Assembly (NCBI RefSeq): GCF_040227235.1
Contig: NZ_JBELNZ010000002.1
Location: 1 to 64,000, forward strand
Length of the DNA: 64,000 nucleotides
From: Parafrigoribacterium_A soli
Lineage (GTDB): Bacteria > Actinomycetota > Actinomycetes > Actinomycetales > Microbacteriaceae
Direction: 5' to 3'
Shown in pieces: positions 7,757 through 17,010 of the stretch. A program made the position numbers and the translations under genes. Position 1 is the first letter of the stretch; every line of letters starts with the position of its first letter. The notes under the pieces are model-generated. The model was not told where the DNA came from. It ran no database searches and saw only the letters and a program-made list of their open reading frames with translations.

Positions 7757-9002
7757 GCCGATCGAAGAAGGCTATGGCGAGCACGACCTCGCCAGGTGGT
7801 TTCCCGAGGAGCATTCGAATCGGCGCAGCGACTTTGCCCGTGACCGGGCGCGGCTGCTGCACTCCAGTGCATTACGCCGGCTTGCCGCGAAGACCCAGGT
7901 TCTCAGCCCGACGGCCGGGTTCGATTTCGCCCGCAACCGGCTGACGCACTCCCTCGAGGTCGCGCAGGTCGGCCGCGAACTGGCCACGCGATTGGGACTA
8001 GACCCGGATGTCGTCGACACCGCCTGCCTCGCCCACGACCTCGGACATCCGCCCTTCGGTCACAACGGCGAGCGGGCGCTCAGCGCGTGGGCGGGGGACA
8101 TCGGCGGCTTCGAGGGCAACGCCCAGACGCTGCGCCTGCTGACCCGCATCGAGCCGAAGGTGTTCGGCGCGGATGGTAGACCGTACGGACTCAACCTCAC
8201 GCGCGCGAGTCTCGACGCTAGCTGCAAGTATCCGTGGCCCGCGAGCGAGTCCGTCGACGATCCGAGTGGGCGTGCCAAGTTCGGGTTCTACGACGACGAC
8301 ATCGACGCGTTTCGCTGGCTGCGCGACGGCGCTCCCGATCGCACGCTGTGCGTCGAGGCTCAGGTCATGGATCTCTCCGACGACATCGCTTATTCGGTGC
8401 ACGACTTCGAGGATGCGATCGCCACCGGCTACATCGATGTCGCGGCTCTCGGTGCCCGCGTCGATCACGAGGAGCTCGTCGCGTCGATGTTCGAGTGGAT
8501 CGGCGGTGAGCTCGACAAGAGCGAACTGATCGCGGCATTCGACCGGCTCGATTCGCTCGCCGTCTGGATCGATGACTGGGACGGCAGCCGACAGGCCCAG
8601 GGACGATTGAAGAACCTCACCAGCCAGCTGATCGGCCGGTTCTCCGGCGCGGCCGTGCAGGCGACACACGCCGCCTTCGCAAGCGGTCCATTCATCCGTT
8701 TCGGCGCGGCCATCGTCGTACCGCGCGAGATCCGTGCGGAGATCGCGGTGCTCAAGGGCATCGTGGCCGCCTTCGTCATGTCGCGCAACACGAGGCAGCC
8801 GATCTATGCGAAGCAGCGTGACACGCTCACCGAGCTTGCGGACGTGCTGCTCGAACGCGGCCCGGACGCACTCGACCCCGGATTCGCCGCCGATTGGCGC
8901 GACGCCGCGACGGACGCCGGGCGCAAGCGGGCCGTCGTCGACCAGGTCGCGAGCCTCACCGACCAGTCCGCCACGACCTGGCACGAGCGCCTCGTCTCCT
9001 GA
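7749..9002 (+). CDS. dgt: Deoxyguanosinetriphosphate triphosphohydrolase
   Basis: A 417-residue HD-superfamily hydrolase converting dGTP to deoxyguanosine plus triphosphate. The HD metal site is visible as the first His in RLTHSLEV (about 66), the HD pair in LAHDLGHPPFGHNGE (about 94-108) and a distal Asp in LSDDIAYSVHDFED. The N-terminus (EHDLARWF...RTDFARDRAR-like) is typical of actinobacterial Dgt. The GTG at 7749 overlaps the end of dusB and is supported by homology; the frame is open far upstream but those codons overlap dusB. It is followed by palindromic element copy 5 and then dnaG, a gene order common in actinobacteria. Confidence 0.95.
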   Translation: MAEPIEEGYGEHDLARWFPEEHSNRRSDFARDRARLLHSSALRRLAAKTQVLSPTAGFDFARNRLTHSLEVAQVGRELATRLGLDPDVVDTACLAHDLGHPPFGHNGERALSAWAGDIGGFEGNAQTLRLLTRIEPKVFGADGRPYGLNLTRASLDASCKYPWPASESVDDPSGRAKFGFYDDDIDAFRWLRDGAPDRTLCVEAQVMDLSDDIAYSVHDFEDAIATGYIDVAALGARVDHEELVASMFEWIGGELDKSELIAAFDRLDSLAVWIDDWDGSRQAQGRLKNLTSQLIGRFSGAAVQATHAAFASGPFIRFGAAIVVPREIRAEIAVLKGIVAAFVMSRNTRQPIYAKQRDTLTELADVLLERGPDALDPGFAADWRDAATDAGRKRAVVDQVASLTDQSATTWHERLVS

Positions 9003-9034
9003 CTCGCCTGATCGCACCTCATCTCCAGGCTCGT

Positions 9035-9137
9035 GCTTACGGAAATTCAGGACAATGGCCCGCCGAACCGACTCTCTGCCGCGTGAGTTCGGCCCGCGCG
9101 GGTGGTGCTGCGCGCCATTGTCCTGAATTTCCGAAAG
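9035..9137. repeat. Palindromic intergenic element, copy 5 (best matched arms)
   Basis: The left arm CGGAAATTCAGGACAATGGC (9040-9059) is perfectly complementary to the right arm GCCATTGTCCTGAATTTCCG (9114-9133), a 20-bp perfect inverted repeat, with CGC pairing partly extending inward. It lies between dgt and dnaG. Confidence 0.92.
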
Positions 9138-9223
9138 GAGCGGGACGGGGAGCCCCGAGGAGGCGCAGGAGCGGGCGGCCGAGCCGCTGTGCAGAGGCGC
9201 GAGCGGCCAGCCAGCGCGCAACT

Positions 9224-9229
9224 TAGAAT
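9224..9229 (+). promoter_or_regulatory. Predicted -10 of a leaderless dnaG transcript
   Basis: TAGAAT lies exactly 6 nt before the dnaG ATG, and no Shine-Dalgarno sequence is present upstream. Transcription would start at or within 1 nt of the ATG. Confidence 0.55.
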
Positions 9230-9235
9230 CAGTGC

Positions 9236-11212
9236 ATGCCCGGCCTGATACGACGAAACGATATTGACGAGGTGCGGGCTCGCGTCAACATCGTCGACAT
9301 CGTCGGCGACTACGTGACGCTCAAGGGTGCCGGGGTCGGTTCGCTCAAGGGGCTCTGCCCGTTCCACGACGAGCGCAGCCCGAGCTTCCACGTGCGGCCG
9401 CAGGTCGGCCGCTACCACTGCTTCGGATGCGGCGAAGACGGCGACGTCTTCACCTTCCTGCAGAAGATGGACCACATGAGCTTCACCGAGTCGGTGGAGC
9501 GCATGGCCGCTCGCATCGGCTTCGAGCTGCACTACGAAGACGGTGGCCAGGCGAACGCAGACCACGGCAACCGCGCCCGGCTCCTCGCCGCGAATCAGGC
9601 CGCGGCGGAGTTCTTCGTCTCGCAACTCAGCACGCCAGAGGCCGAGCCCGGTCGCCGCTTCCTGGGCGAGCGCGGCTTCGACCCGGCCGCCGCCGAGCGC
9701 TTCGGCATCGGATTCGCCCCGAAGAGCTACGACGCGCTCAGCAAGCACCTGCGCACGCTCGGCTTCAAGGACGCGGAGCTCCTCGCGGCTGGCCTCACCG
9801 GCGAGGGCGATCGCGGTCCATACGACCGCTTCCGCGGCAGGCTCGTCTGGCCCATCCGAGACGTCACCGGTCAGACACTCGGCTTCGGCGCGCGCAAGCT
9901 TCTGGATGACGACCAGGGCCCCAAGTACCTCAACACTCCGGAGACGGCGATCTACCACAAGTCGCAGGTGCTCTACGGCCTCGATCTCGCCAAGCGCGAC
10001 ATTTCCCGCGGCCGCCAGGTCGTCGTGGTCGAGGGCTACACGGATGTCATGGCCTGCCACCTCGCGGGCGTCACGACCGCGGTAGCCACCTGCGGCACCG
10101 CGTTCGGGGTGGACCACATCAAGATCATCCGCCGCGTGCTCGGCGATGTCGCGAACGCCGACACGACGGGCACCGGTGACGTCATCTTCACCTTCGACCC
10201 GGATGAGGCTGGCCAGAAGGCGGCCAGCCGCGCGTTCAGCGAGGAGCAGCGCTTCGCCGCGCAGACCTACGTCGCGATCGCACCCGGCGGACTCGACCCC
10301 TGCGATCTCAGGCTGGAGAAGGGTGACGACGCGGTGCGCCGGCTCGTGCGCAGCAAGAGACCGATGTTCGAGTTCATGGTGCGCCGCGTTCTAGCCGAAC
10401 ACAATCTCGACACGGTCGAGGGACGCGTCGCCGCGCTGCGTGCGGCCGCGCCCGTGGTCGCGGGCATCCGCGATCAGGCGCTCAATATCGGCTACGTGCG
10501 CAACCTGGCCGGGTGGCTCGGAATGGATCCAACGGAGGTAGGTCGCGCTGTCGCCTCCGCTCGCGCGGCGAGTCCCGCACGCGCGGCCGAGCGTGGCCCG
10601 GAGCGGGGAGGCCCTCCGAGATCAGAACGCAACGGCGATCATGCACAGAGCGGTCAGCGCCCAGACAGCTACAACACCTCGGACTCCTGGGCCGGTCAGC
10701 AGTCGCCGCAGGAGCCCGAGCGGCAGGTCGAGACGGGCCCGTCTCTCGTTCATCTGCCGACTGATCCGGCGACCAGACTCGAGCGCGACGCAATCATGGC
10801 GATACTTCAGCAGCCGACCGCTGTCGGTCGCGAACTCATCGACAGGGCCAATCGCGTCTCCTACGCGAACGCCTCGCTCGCCGTCGTGCGCGACGCCATC
10901 ACGGCAAGCATGGACGCACTCGACGGCCACGGCTGGCTAGAACGCGTGATCGACGAGGTGCCCGGCCCCTTCGCCAACCTCGTTAAGGAACTCGGCGTGG
11001 CCCCGCTACCCGAGCGCGAGGGTCGCGAACTCGACAGCTACTGTCAGGCGGTCACCATCGACCTCATCAGTCGCGATCTGCTGCGCAGCAAGGCCGAGAT
11101 GCTGGGGAGGCTGCAGCGAACGGATGCCGCTGCGGAGCCGGAGAAATATCGCGAGATCCAGCGCGAGCTCGTTCGCATCGAGACGGAGCGCCGCGCGCTG
11201 CGCTCCGAGTAA
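9236..11212 (+). CDS. dnaG: DNA primase
   Basis: A 658-residue replicative primase that makes RNA primers at the fork. The CHC2 zinc-binding domain shows Cys41, His44, Cys62 and Cys65. The catalytic core follows, with TOPRIM Glu in VVVVEGYTDVMA (about 262-273) and the acidic pair in FTFDPDEAGQ (about 319-328). A low-complexity linker (about 440-505) connects to a C-terminal DnaB-binding domain. The length is normal for the family. It is preceded by a predicted leaderless promoter. No rpoD or other macromolecular-synthesis partner is adjacent; upstream are dusB and dgt. Confidence 0.98.
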   Translation: MPGLIRRNDIDEVRARVNIVDIVGDYVTLKGAGVGSLKGLCPFHDERSPSFHVRPQVGRYHCFGCGEDGDVFTFLQKMDHMSFTESVERMAARIGFELHYEDGGQANADHGNRARLLAANQAAAEFFVSQLSTPEAEPGRRFLGERGFDPAAAERFGIGFAPKSYDALSKHLRTLGFKDAELLAAGLTGEGDRGPYDRFRGRLVWPIRDVTGQTLGFGARKLLDDDQGPKYLNTPETAIYHKSQVLYGLDLAKRDISRGRQVVVVEGYTDVMACHLAGVTTAVATCGTAFGVDHIKIIRRVLGDVANADTTGTGDVIFTFDPDEAGQKAASRAFSEEQRFAAQTYVAIAPGGLDPCDLRLEKGDDAVRRLVRSKRPMFEFMVRRVLAEHNLDTVEGRVAALRAAAPVVAGIRDQALNIGYVRNLAGWLGMDPTEVGRAVASARAASPARAAERGPERGGPPRSERNGDHAQSGQRPDSYNTSDSWAGQQSPQEPERQVETGPSLVHLPTDPATRLERDAIMAILQQPTAVGRELIDRANRVSYANASLAVVRDAITASMDALDGHGWLERVIDEVPGPFANLVKELGVAPLPEREGRELDSYCQAVTIDLISRDLLRSKAEMLGRLQRTDAAAEPEKYREIQRELVRIETERRALRSE

Positions 11213-11448
11213 CCGGTCGACTAACCGGTTCCCGTCCCGAACGCGCGGCGATTCCCCGCGTCAATGCCCGCCGGAGTGCAGCAAAGTTTCACGCCAGCGC
11301 CGCGCGACGCTCGTAAACATTGCACAACGGTATCGCGTGGGATTAGTCCAACCCGTCGTTTGTGTGTTACCAAAGATTCATACAGCAAGGCCCGGCTCGC
11401 GATCGTTCGCGAGCCGTGATGTTCTTCGCATTCATCAGAGAGGCAGAT
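11213..11448. other. Intergenic region between dnaG and the ABC operon
   Basis: The region holds a small dyad (AACCGGT at about 11213-11219 and ACCGGTT at 11226-11232) just after the dnaG stop. It has no U-tract, so termination is uncertain. A promoter for the ABC operon must lie here. TTGCAC near 11319 and CATACAG near 11380 are possible elements, but I cannot pair them confidently. Confidence 0.3.
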
Positions 11449-13083
11449 ATGACATCCGCATCCACGTTCCGCAAGCGTTCGCTTGCCGTGCTGGGAGGCG
11501 TCGCGGTCGCGACGCTCGCCCTGTCCGGTTGCTCGGCGGGCGGTAACTCCGGGAACGGTTCAACGTCGAGCGGTTCGCTCGTCGTCGGCACCACCGACAA
11601 GGTGACAACGCTCGACCCCGCCGGTTCCTACGACAACGGCTCGTTCTTCATCATGAACAACGTCTTCCCGTTCCTCATGAACTCGAAGCCCGGCGGCGCA
11701 GAGGTCGAGCCCGACATCGCCACCTCGGCGAAGTACACCTCCCCGAACGAGTACACCGTCAAGCTCAAGAAGGGCCTGACCTTCGCGAACGGCCACAAGC
11801 TCACGTCCTCTGACGTGAAGTTCAGCTTCGACCGCCAGCTCAAGATCGCGGCAGACAACGGACCGTCGAGCCTGCTCGGCAACCTCGACAGCACTGAGGC
11901 TCCGGATGACACCACGGTCGTCTTCCACCTCAAGAACGCGAACGACCAGATCTGGCCCCAGATTCTGTCGAGCCCGGCCGGCCCGATCGTGGACGAGCAG
12001 TCGTTCTCTGCCGACTCGGTGACGAGCGATGCCGACATCGTCAAGGACAAGGCTTTCGCCGGCCCGTACACGATCTCGAGCTACAAGTTCAATGAACTTG
12101 TGCAGTTCAAGGCCTTCGACGGTTATAAGGGCGTGCTCGGCACGCCGAAGACCGGCACGATCAACCTGAAGTACTTCCAGGACCAGTCCAACATGAAGCT
12201 CGAAGTGCAGCAGGGCGGCATCGACGTCGCCACACGCAGCCTTTCGGCAACGGACATCGAGAGCCTGAGCAAGAACAACAAGGTGAAGGTGCACACGGGC
12301 CCAGGTGGAGAGATCCGCTACATCGTGTTCAACCTCAACACGATGCCGTACGGCGCAACCACAGCGGATGCCGACCCGGCCAAGGCACTTGCCGTGCGCA
12401 AGGCGATGGCCGACCTGATCGACCGCGATGCGATTGCCAAGCAGGTCTACAAGGACACCTACCTGCCGCTGTACTCCTACGTTCCGCAGGGTCTTCCCGG
12501 CGCGACCGAGCCGCTCAAGTCGATGTATGGCGACGGCAACGGCGCTCCGGATGTCGATAAGGCAACCGCTGCGCTGAAGGCTGCCGGCGTTGCGACCCCC
12601 GTCGCGCTGAACCTGCAGTACAACCCGGACCACTACGGTGCCTCCTCGGGTGACGAGTACGCGCAGATCAAGTCGCAGCTGGAGAAGAGCAAGCTGTTCA
12701 CGGTGAACCTGCAGTCCACCGAGTGGGTGCAGTACTCCAAGGACCGCTCTGCGGATGTCTACCCGCTGTACCAGCTCGGTTGGTTCCCGGACTACTCCGA
12801 CGCCGACAACTACCTGTCGCCGTTCTTCCTGAAGGACAACTTCCTGAAGAACCACTACGACAACCCCGCCGTCGAGAAGCTGATCAAGCAGGAGGCTGTC
12901 GAGACCGACAAGTCGAAGCGCATGGATGAGCTCAAGCAGATCCAGGAGCTCGTGGCGAAGGACCTGTCCACGCTGCCGATGCTGCAGGGCGCGCAGGTCT
13001 CGGTGTCCGGCAAGGACGTGAAGGGCGTGGACTCCACGCTCGACGCTTCCTTCAAGTTCCGTTTCGGAGTTCTGAGCAAGTAA
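11449..13083 (+). CDS. Peptide/nickel-type ABC transporter substrate-binding lipoprotein
   Basis: A 544-residue family 5 extracellular solute-binding protein (SBP_bac_5), probably anchored to the outer face of the membrane. It has a signal peptide with basic FRKRS, a hydrophobic core and lipobox LSGC with Cys28. The mature protein shows the family opening LVVGTTDKVTTLDPAGSYDN. Oligopeptides or similar substrates are the usual ligands; the specific one is unknown. The ATG at 11449 is preceded by an AGAGAGG ribosome site, and upstream in-frame Mets would spoil the signal peptide. It heads an operon with two permeases and ATPases. A hairpin follows the gene. Confidence 0.95.
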   Translation: MTSASTFRKRSLAVLGGVAVATLALSGCSAGGNSGNGSTSSGSLVVGTTDKVTTLDPAGSYDNGSFFIMNNVFPFLMNSKPGGAEVEPDIATSAKYTSPNEYTVKLKKGLTFANGHKLTSSDVKFSFDRQLKIAADNGPSSLLGNLDSTEAPDDTTVVFHLKNANDQIWPQILSSPAGPIVDEQSFSADSVTSDADIVKDKAFAGPYTISSYKFNELVQFKAFDGYKGVLGTPKTGTINLKYFQDQSNMKLEVQQGGIDVATRSLSATDIESLSKNNKVKVHTGPGGEIRYIVFNLNTMPYGATTADADPAKALAVRKAMADLIDRDAIAKQVYKDTYLPLYSYVPQGLPGATEPLKSMYGDGNGAPDVDKATAALKAAGVATPVALNLQYNPDHYGASSGDEYAQIKSQLEKSKLFTVNLQSTEWVQYSKDRSADVYPLYQLGWFPDYSDADNYLSPFFLKDNFLKNHYDNPAVEKLIKQEAVETDKSKRMDELKQIQELVAKDLSTLPMLQGAQVSVSGKDVKGVDSTLDASFKFRFGVLSK

Positions 13084-13124
13084 CCGTTCGATGAGCACCG
13101 GCTACAATCACTGTGGCCGTTGCA

Positions 13125-13164
13125 AGGGAGGGGCGGTCCACGGAAACGCGGATCGCCCCTTCCT
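13125..13164 (+). other. mRNA hairpin between binding protein and permease genes
   Basis: AGGGAGGGGCGGTCC (about 13125-13139) pairs with GGATCGCCCCTTCCT (13150-13164) with two mismatches over 15 bp and a 10-nt loop. There is no U-tract. Such hairpins commonly protect the upstream binding-protein message or attenuate read-through, giving an excess of binding protein over permease. Confidence 0.65.
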
Positions 13165-13194
13165 CGTTCGAGCCCTCCTACCTGAAGATTGGCG

Positions 13195-14295
13195 ATGATG
13201 ACTGCACCCGTGATCGAGGAGCCCCCGTCCGCGGTTAAGCCCAGGATCAAGACAAAGAAGTCGGGGGCCGGCGGTAGCAGGCTCGGCCGCTACATCCTGG
13301 TGCGGTTGCTGCTGATCATCCCCACCGTCTTCATCCTCGTGTCGATGGTGTTTCTGCTGATGCACCTCATCGGCGACCCGATCACCGCGGCGCTCGGCGG
13401 CCGGCTCAGCCCCGATCAGCTGCAGGCTCGCATCCACGCAGCAGGCTACGACCGGCCCATCCTCGTGCAGTACGTCGAGTATCTGGGCAAGACGTTCACC
13501 GGCAACTTCGGTACGACGCTGAGCGACAACCGCCCGGTCACGCAGATCCTCTTCACTTACGGCGGTGCCACCCTCGAGCTCGCGTTCTACGCGCTCATCG
13601 TCGCGTTCATCGTGGGCATCCCGCTCGGTATGCTCGCGGCGTACCTCCGCGACAAGTGGCCGGATGCGGTGCTCCGCGTGATGGCCATCCTGTTCTATGC
13701 CACGCCCGTGTTCTTCGCCGGACTCCTGCTGAAGCTGGTCTTCGCGGTCTGGCTCGACTGGCTCCCGGTCGCCGGCCGGGCATCGACGGGCACCGAGCTC
13801 AACCTGCAACTCCTGCCCAATGCCACCGGCATCCACATCATCGATGCCATCGCCTCGGGCAACATGGAGGACGTCGGTGACGTGCTGCAGCACGCGATCC
13901 TGCCCGGCATCGCGCTGGGGCTCCTCACCGCCGGCGTGTTCTTGCGCCTCGTGCGCCTGAACATGATCGGAACGCTCTCCATGGACTACGTGGATGCCGC
14001 CCGCTCACGTGGCGTCGGAGAGTTGAGGCTCGTGCGCAAGCATGCCTACAAGCCGGCGCTGGTGCCGATCATCACCGTCATCGGCCTGCAGATCGCGCTG
14101 CTGCTCGGCGGCGCGGTGCTCACCGAGACCGTGTTCGAGTGGAAGGGCCTTGGCTTCATGCTGGTGCAGTATCTGAGCGCTCGAGACTTCGTTGCGGTGC
14201 AGGGCATCGTGACGCTCCTGGCGGTGATCGTCGCGGTGACCAACTTCATCGTCGATGTCATAGCCGCGCTCGTCGACCCGAGGGTGAGGTACTGA
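13195..14295 (+). CDS. ABC transporter permease (DppB/OppB type)
   Basis: A 366-residue inner-membrane permease of the binding-protein-dependent class. An N-terminal cytoplasmic tail of about 35 residues precedes the first membrane helix (LLLIIPTVFILVSMVFLLMH). Further hydrophobic helices follow, with the EAA cytoplasmic-loop region near AARSRGVGELRLVRKHAYKP (about 264-283) that docks onto the ATPase. It pairs with the next permease, one base away. The start is at the first of two adjacent Mets (13195 or 13198). Confidence 0.94.
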   Translation: MMTAPVIEEPPSAVKPRIKTKKSGAGGSRLGRYILVRLLLIIPTVFILVSMVFLLMHLIGDPITAALGGRLSPDQLQARIHAAGYDRPILVQYVEYLGKTFTGNFGTTLSDNRPVTQILFTYGGATLELAFYALIVAFIVGIPLGMLAAYLRDKWPDAVLRVMAILFYATPVFFAGLLLKLVFAVWLDWLPVAGRASTGTELNLQLLPNATGIHIIDAIASGNMEDVGDVLQHAILPGIALGLLTAGVFLRLVRLNMIGTLSMDYVDAARSRGVGELRLVRKHAYKPALVPIITVIGLQIALLLGGAVLTETVFEWKGLGFMLVQYLSARDFVAVQGIVTLLAVIVAVTNFIVDVIAALVDPRVRY

Positions 14296-14296
14296 G

Positions 14297-15325
14297 ATGA
14301 GCACACCGACTCTGACTCCCAAGAGAAGCCTCTGGTCGAGGCTGCCCGTCGTGCATCAGTTGCAGCAGAGCGTTGGCCTGCAGCGCGGCATGCTCGTCGT
14401 GGGCCTCGTGATCTGCGGCATCTTTCTGCTCACCGCGATCTTCGCCCCGTGGCTTGCGCCATACGGCTTCTCCCAGCTGGCGGATGCCCACGGCCAGTTC
14501 GGCGCGCAGGTGCCGCCATCCTCGGCCCACCCGCTTGGCACCACTGTGGGCGGCTACGACGTGCTGTCCCGAGTGATCTGGGGATCGCAGACGGCGATTC
14601 TCGTGATCGTGATCGCCGTGCTGCTCTCGATCTTCGCCGGCGTGCTTCTCGGGCTCGTCTCCGGCTACATCGGCGGTTGGCTCGACCGGGTGCTCGTGGT
14701 CGTCTGCGACGCGATCTACGCCTTCCCGTCCCTCCTGCTGGCGATCGTCATGTCGATCGTGCTGTCGGGCGGCAAGTCCAGCCTGTTCTTCGGCATCCTG
14801 GCCGCCGCGATCTCGATCACCGTGGTGTTCATCCCGCAGTACTTCAGGGTTGTGCGCTCCGAGGTCGTGCGGATCAAGTCGGAGGCCTTCGTAGAGTCGG
14901 CGAAGGTCATCGGCGCCAGTTCCGGCCGCATCATGTTCAAGCACGTGCTGCGCAACTCGATCAGGACGCTGCCGCTGATCTTCACGCTCAACGCATCTGA
15001 GGCGATACTCACCCTCGCCGGGCTCGGCTTCCTCGGCTTCGGCATCGAGCCGACCTCGGCCGCGGAGTGGGGCTTCGACCTAAACAAGTCCATCTCCGAC
15101 GTGACCGCGGGAATCTGGTGGACCTCGATCTTCCCCGGCGTCGCGATCGTGCTCGTTGTGCTCGGCATGACGCTCGTCGGTGAGAGCCTCAACGACCTCG
15201 CCGATCCGCGACTGCGCACGAGGCGTCGCGCATCCGCTGTGGCCACAACGGCCAAGACGACCACGGTGCCTGGAGGCAGTCTCGACGCGGAAGTCGACAT
15301 CGACGAGTTGGAGGCGCGACCATGA
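14297..15325 (+). CDS. ABC transporter permease (DppC/OppC type)
   Basis: A 342-residue second permease of the peptide-type importer. An N-terminal OppC_N-like helix (about 30-55) precedes the core permease domain (about 90-310), including the EAA-type loop ESAKVIGASSGRIMFKHVLR (about 200-219). It starts 1 bp after the first permease stop. Its stop overlaps the ATG of the fused ATPase gene (ATGA). The C-terminus has a polar tail ending DIDELEARP. Confidence 0.94.
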   Translation: MSTPTLTPKRSLWSRLPVVHQLQQSVGLQRGMLVVGLVICGIFLLTAIFAPWLAPYGFSQLADAHGQFGAQVPPSSAHPLGTTVGGYDVLSRVIWGSQTAILVIVIAVLLSIFAGVLLGLVSGYIGGWLDRVLVVVCDAIYAFPSLLLAIVMSIVLSGGKSSLFFGILAAAISITVVFIPQYFRVVRSEVVRIKSEAFVESAKVIGASSGRIMFKHVLRNSIRTLPLIFTLNASEAILTLAGLGFLGFGIEPTSAAEWGFDLNKSISDVTAGIWWTSIFPGVAIVLVVLGMTLVGESLNDLADPRLRTRRRASAVATTAKTTTVPGGSLDAEVDIDELEARP

Positions 15326-17010
15326 GCAGCCTCGCAAAGGGAGACGTCGCCGTCGACATCGATGACCTCTCGGTTACCTTCGCTACGGACGGGGGAGACG
15401 TGCGCGCCGTGGATGGCGTGAGCCTGAGCGTGCGCGCGGGCGAAGTGCTCGCCATCGTCGGCGAGAGCGGCAGCGGCAAGACGGTCACGGCGAAGACCAT
15501 CCTGGGCCTTCTGCCCGAGACGGCCACGGCATCGGGCGCGGTGTTCCTCGGCCCCGACAACGTCGTCTCGGTCAGCAGGCACCGCCTGCGCGAGATCCGG
15601 GGCACCGGCGTCGCGATGGTGTTCCAGGAACCATCGACCGCGCTCAACCCGGTCTACACGGTGGGTTGGCAGATCGCGGAGGGTCTTCGCGCGCACGGCA
15701 AGTACAGCCGCGCGGAGGCCAGGGCGAAGGCGATCGACATTCTCGAGAAGGTCGGTGTTCCGGATGCCGCGACCCGAGTCGACTACTATCCGCACCAGTT
15801 CTCCGGCGGTCAGAAGCAGCGCGTCGTCATCGCGATGGCGCTCGTGCTCGACCCCGAGCTGATCGTCGCGGACGAACCGACCACCGCACTCGACGTGACG
15901 GTGCAGGCCGAAATCCTCGACCTGCTGCGCCGCTGTCGCGACGAATTCGACACGGCGATCGTGCTCATCACCCACAACATGGGCGTCGTCGCCGACCTCG
16001 CCGACCGTGTGGCCGTCATGTACCACGGCAAGGTCGTCGAAGAGGCGGATGCCGACAGCCTCTTCACCGCGCCCCAACACGAGTACACCAAGGCCTTGCT
16101 TGCCGCGGTTCCGTATCTCGGAGCAGGCACCGCCCGCACACAGGAGCGTGCGGCCGAACGAGCGCTGACCGCATCCGAGCCCCTCGTCGTGGCGCGGGAC
16201 CTCGTGATCGAATACCCCGGTCGCCTCGGTCGCGGCGGCTTCCGTGCGGTGAACGGGGTCAACTTCGAGATCGGTGCGCGCGAGGTACTCGGGCTCGTCG
16301 GCGAGAGCGGCTCGGGCAAGACCACCATCGGTCGCGCGATCGCGGGGCTCACCAGGGTCACCGGCGGTTCGCTCACGGTTCTCGGCCACGAGATGCTCGG
16401 CTTCAAGGAGCGAAGCTTCACGCCGCTGCGCAGCGAGATCGGATTCGTCTTCCAGGACCCGGCGACGAGCTTCAACCCGCTGCTCACGATCGCCGAGTGC
16501 GTGGCGGAGCCGCTCATCGTGCACGGCGGCGCCTCCGACTCGCGTTCGGCCCGAGCGAAGGTTGACGAACTGCTCGAGGCCGTGCAGCTTCCGCGCAGCT
16601 TCGGCGACAGGTACCCGCATGAGCTGAGCGGCGGACAGCGCCAGCGCGCATCGCTCGCACGAGCTCTCGCCCTGCGGCCGAAACTCCTCATCGCCGATGA
16701 GCCCACGAGCGCGCTCGATGTATCCGTGCAGGCGAAGGTGCTCGAGCTGTTTGCCGAGTTGCAGAAGGAGCTCGGCTTCGCCGCGCTCTTCATCAGCCAC
16801 GACCTTGCCGTCGTCGACCTGCTCGCCGACCGCATCGCGGTGCTCTACCACGGCGAACTGGTGGAGGAGGGGACCGGGGCCGACGTGCTCGGTGCTCCGC
16901 AGCATCCATACACCAAGCGGCTGCTCGCCTCGCTACCCGTGCCGAATCCGCGAGAACAGGCGAAGCGGCGCGAGGAGCTTCGCAGGCTGCGCGAAGCCGG
17001 CGAGGGATGA
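15322..17010 (+). CDS. Fused double ABC ATPase (DppD-DppF type)
   Basis: A 562-residue protein carrying two complete nucleotide-binding domains, so both ATPases of the importer lie in one chain. Domain 1 has Walker A GESGSGKT (about 48), signature FSGGQKQR and Walker B LIVADEPTTALD. Domain 2 has Walker A near 328, signature LSGGQRQR and LLIADEPTSALD. Each domain carries the oligopeptide-transporter C-terminal HPYT/HEYT-type motif. It overlaps both neighbours by 4 bp, indicating tight translational coupling. Confidence 0.95.
   Translation: MSSLAKGDVAVDIDDLSVTFATDGGDVRAVDGVSLSVRAGEVLAIVGESGSGKTVTAKTILGLLPETATASGAVFLGPDNVVSVSRHRLREIRGTGVAMVFQEPSTALNPVYTVGWQIAEGLRAHGKYSRAEARAKAIDILEKVGVPDAATRVDYYPHQFSGGQKQRVVIAMALVLDPELIVADEPTTALDVTVQAEILDLLRRCRDEFDTAIVLITHNMGVVADLADRVAVMYHGKVVEEADADSLFTAPQHEYTKALLAAVPYLGAGTARTQERAAERALTASEPLVVARDLVIEYPGRLGRGGFRAVNGVNFEIGAREVLGLVGESGSGKTTIGRAIAGLTRVTGGSLTVLGHEMLGFKERSFTPLRSEIGFVFQDPATSFNPLLTIAECVAEPLIVHGGASDSRSARAKVDELLEAVQLPRSFGDRYPHELSGGQRQRASLARALALRPKLLIADEPTSALDVSVQAKVLELFAELQKELGFAALFISHDLAVVDLLADRIAVLYHGELVEEGTGADVLGAPQHPYTKRLLASLPVPNPREQAKRREELRRLREAGEG

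Noticed and set aside
2270..9137. Palindromic element copies as a CRISPR array
   Set aside because: Spacing is irregular and kilobase-scale, copies are separated by whole genes, and each unit is itself an inverted repeat.
11213..11232. Terminator after dnaG from the ACCGGT repeats
   Set aside because: ACCGGT is self-complementary, the stem is short and no U-tract follows.
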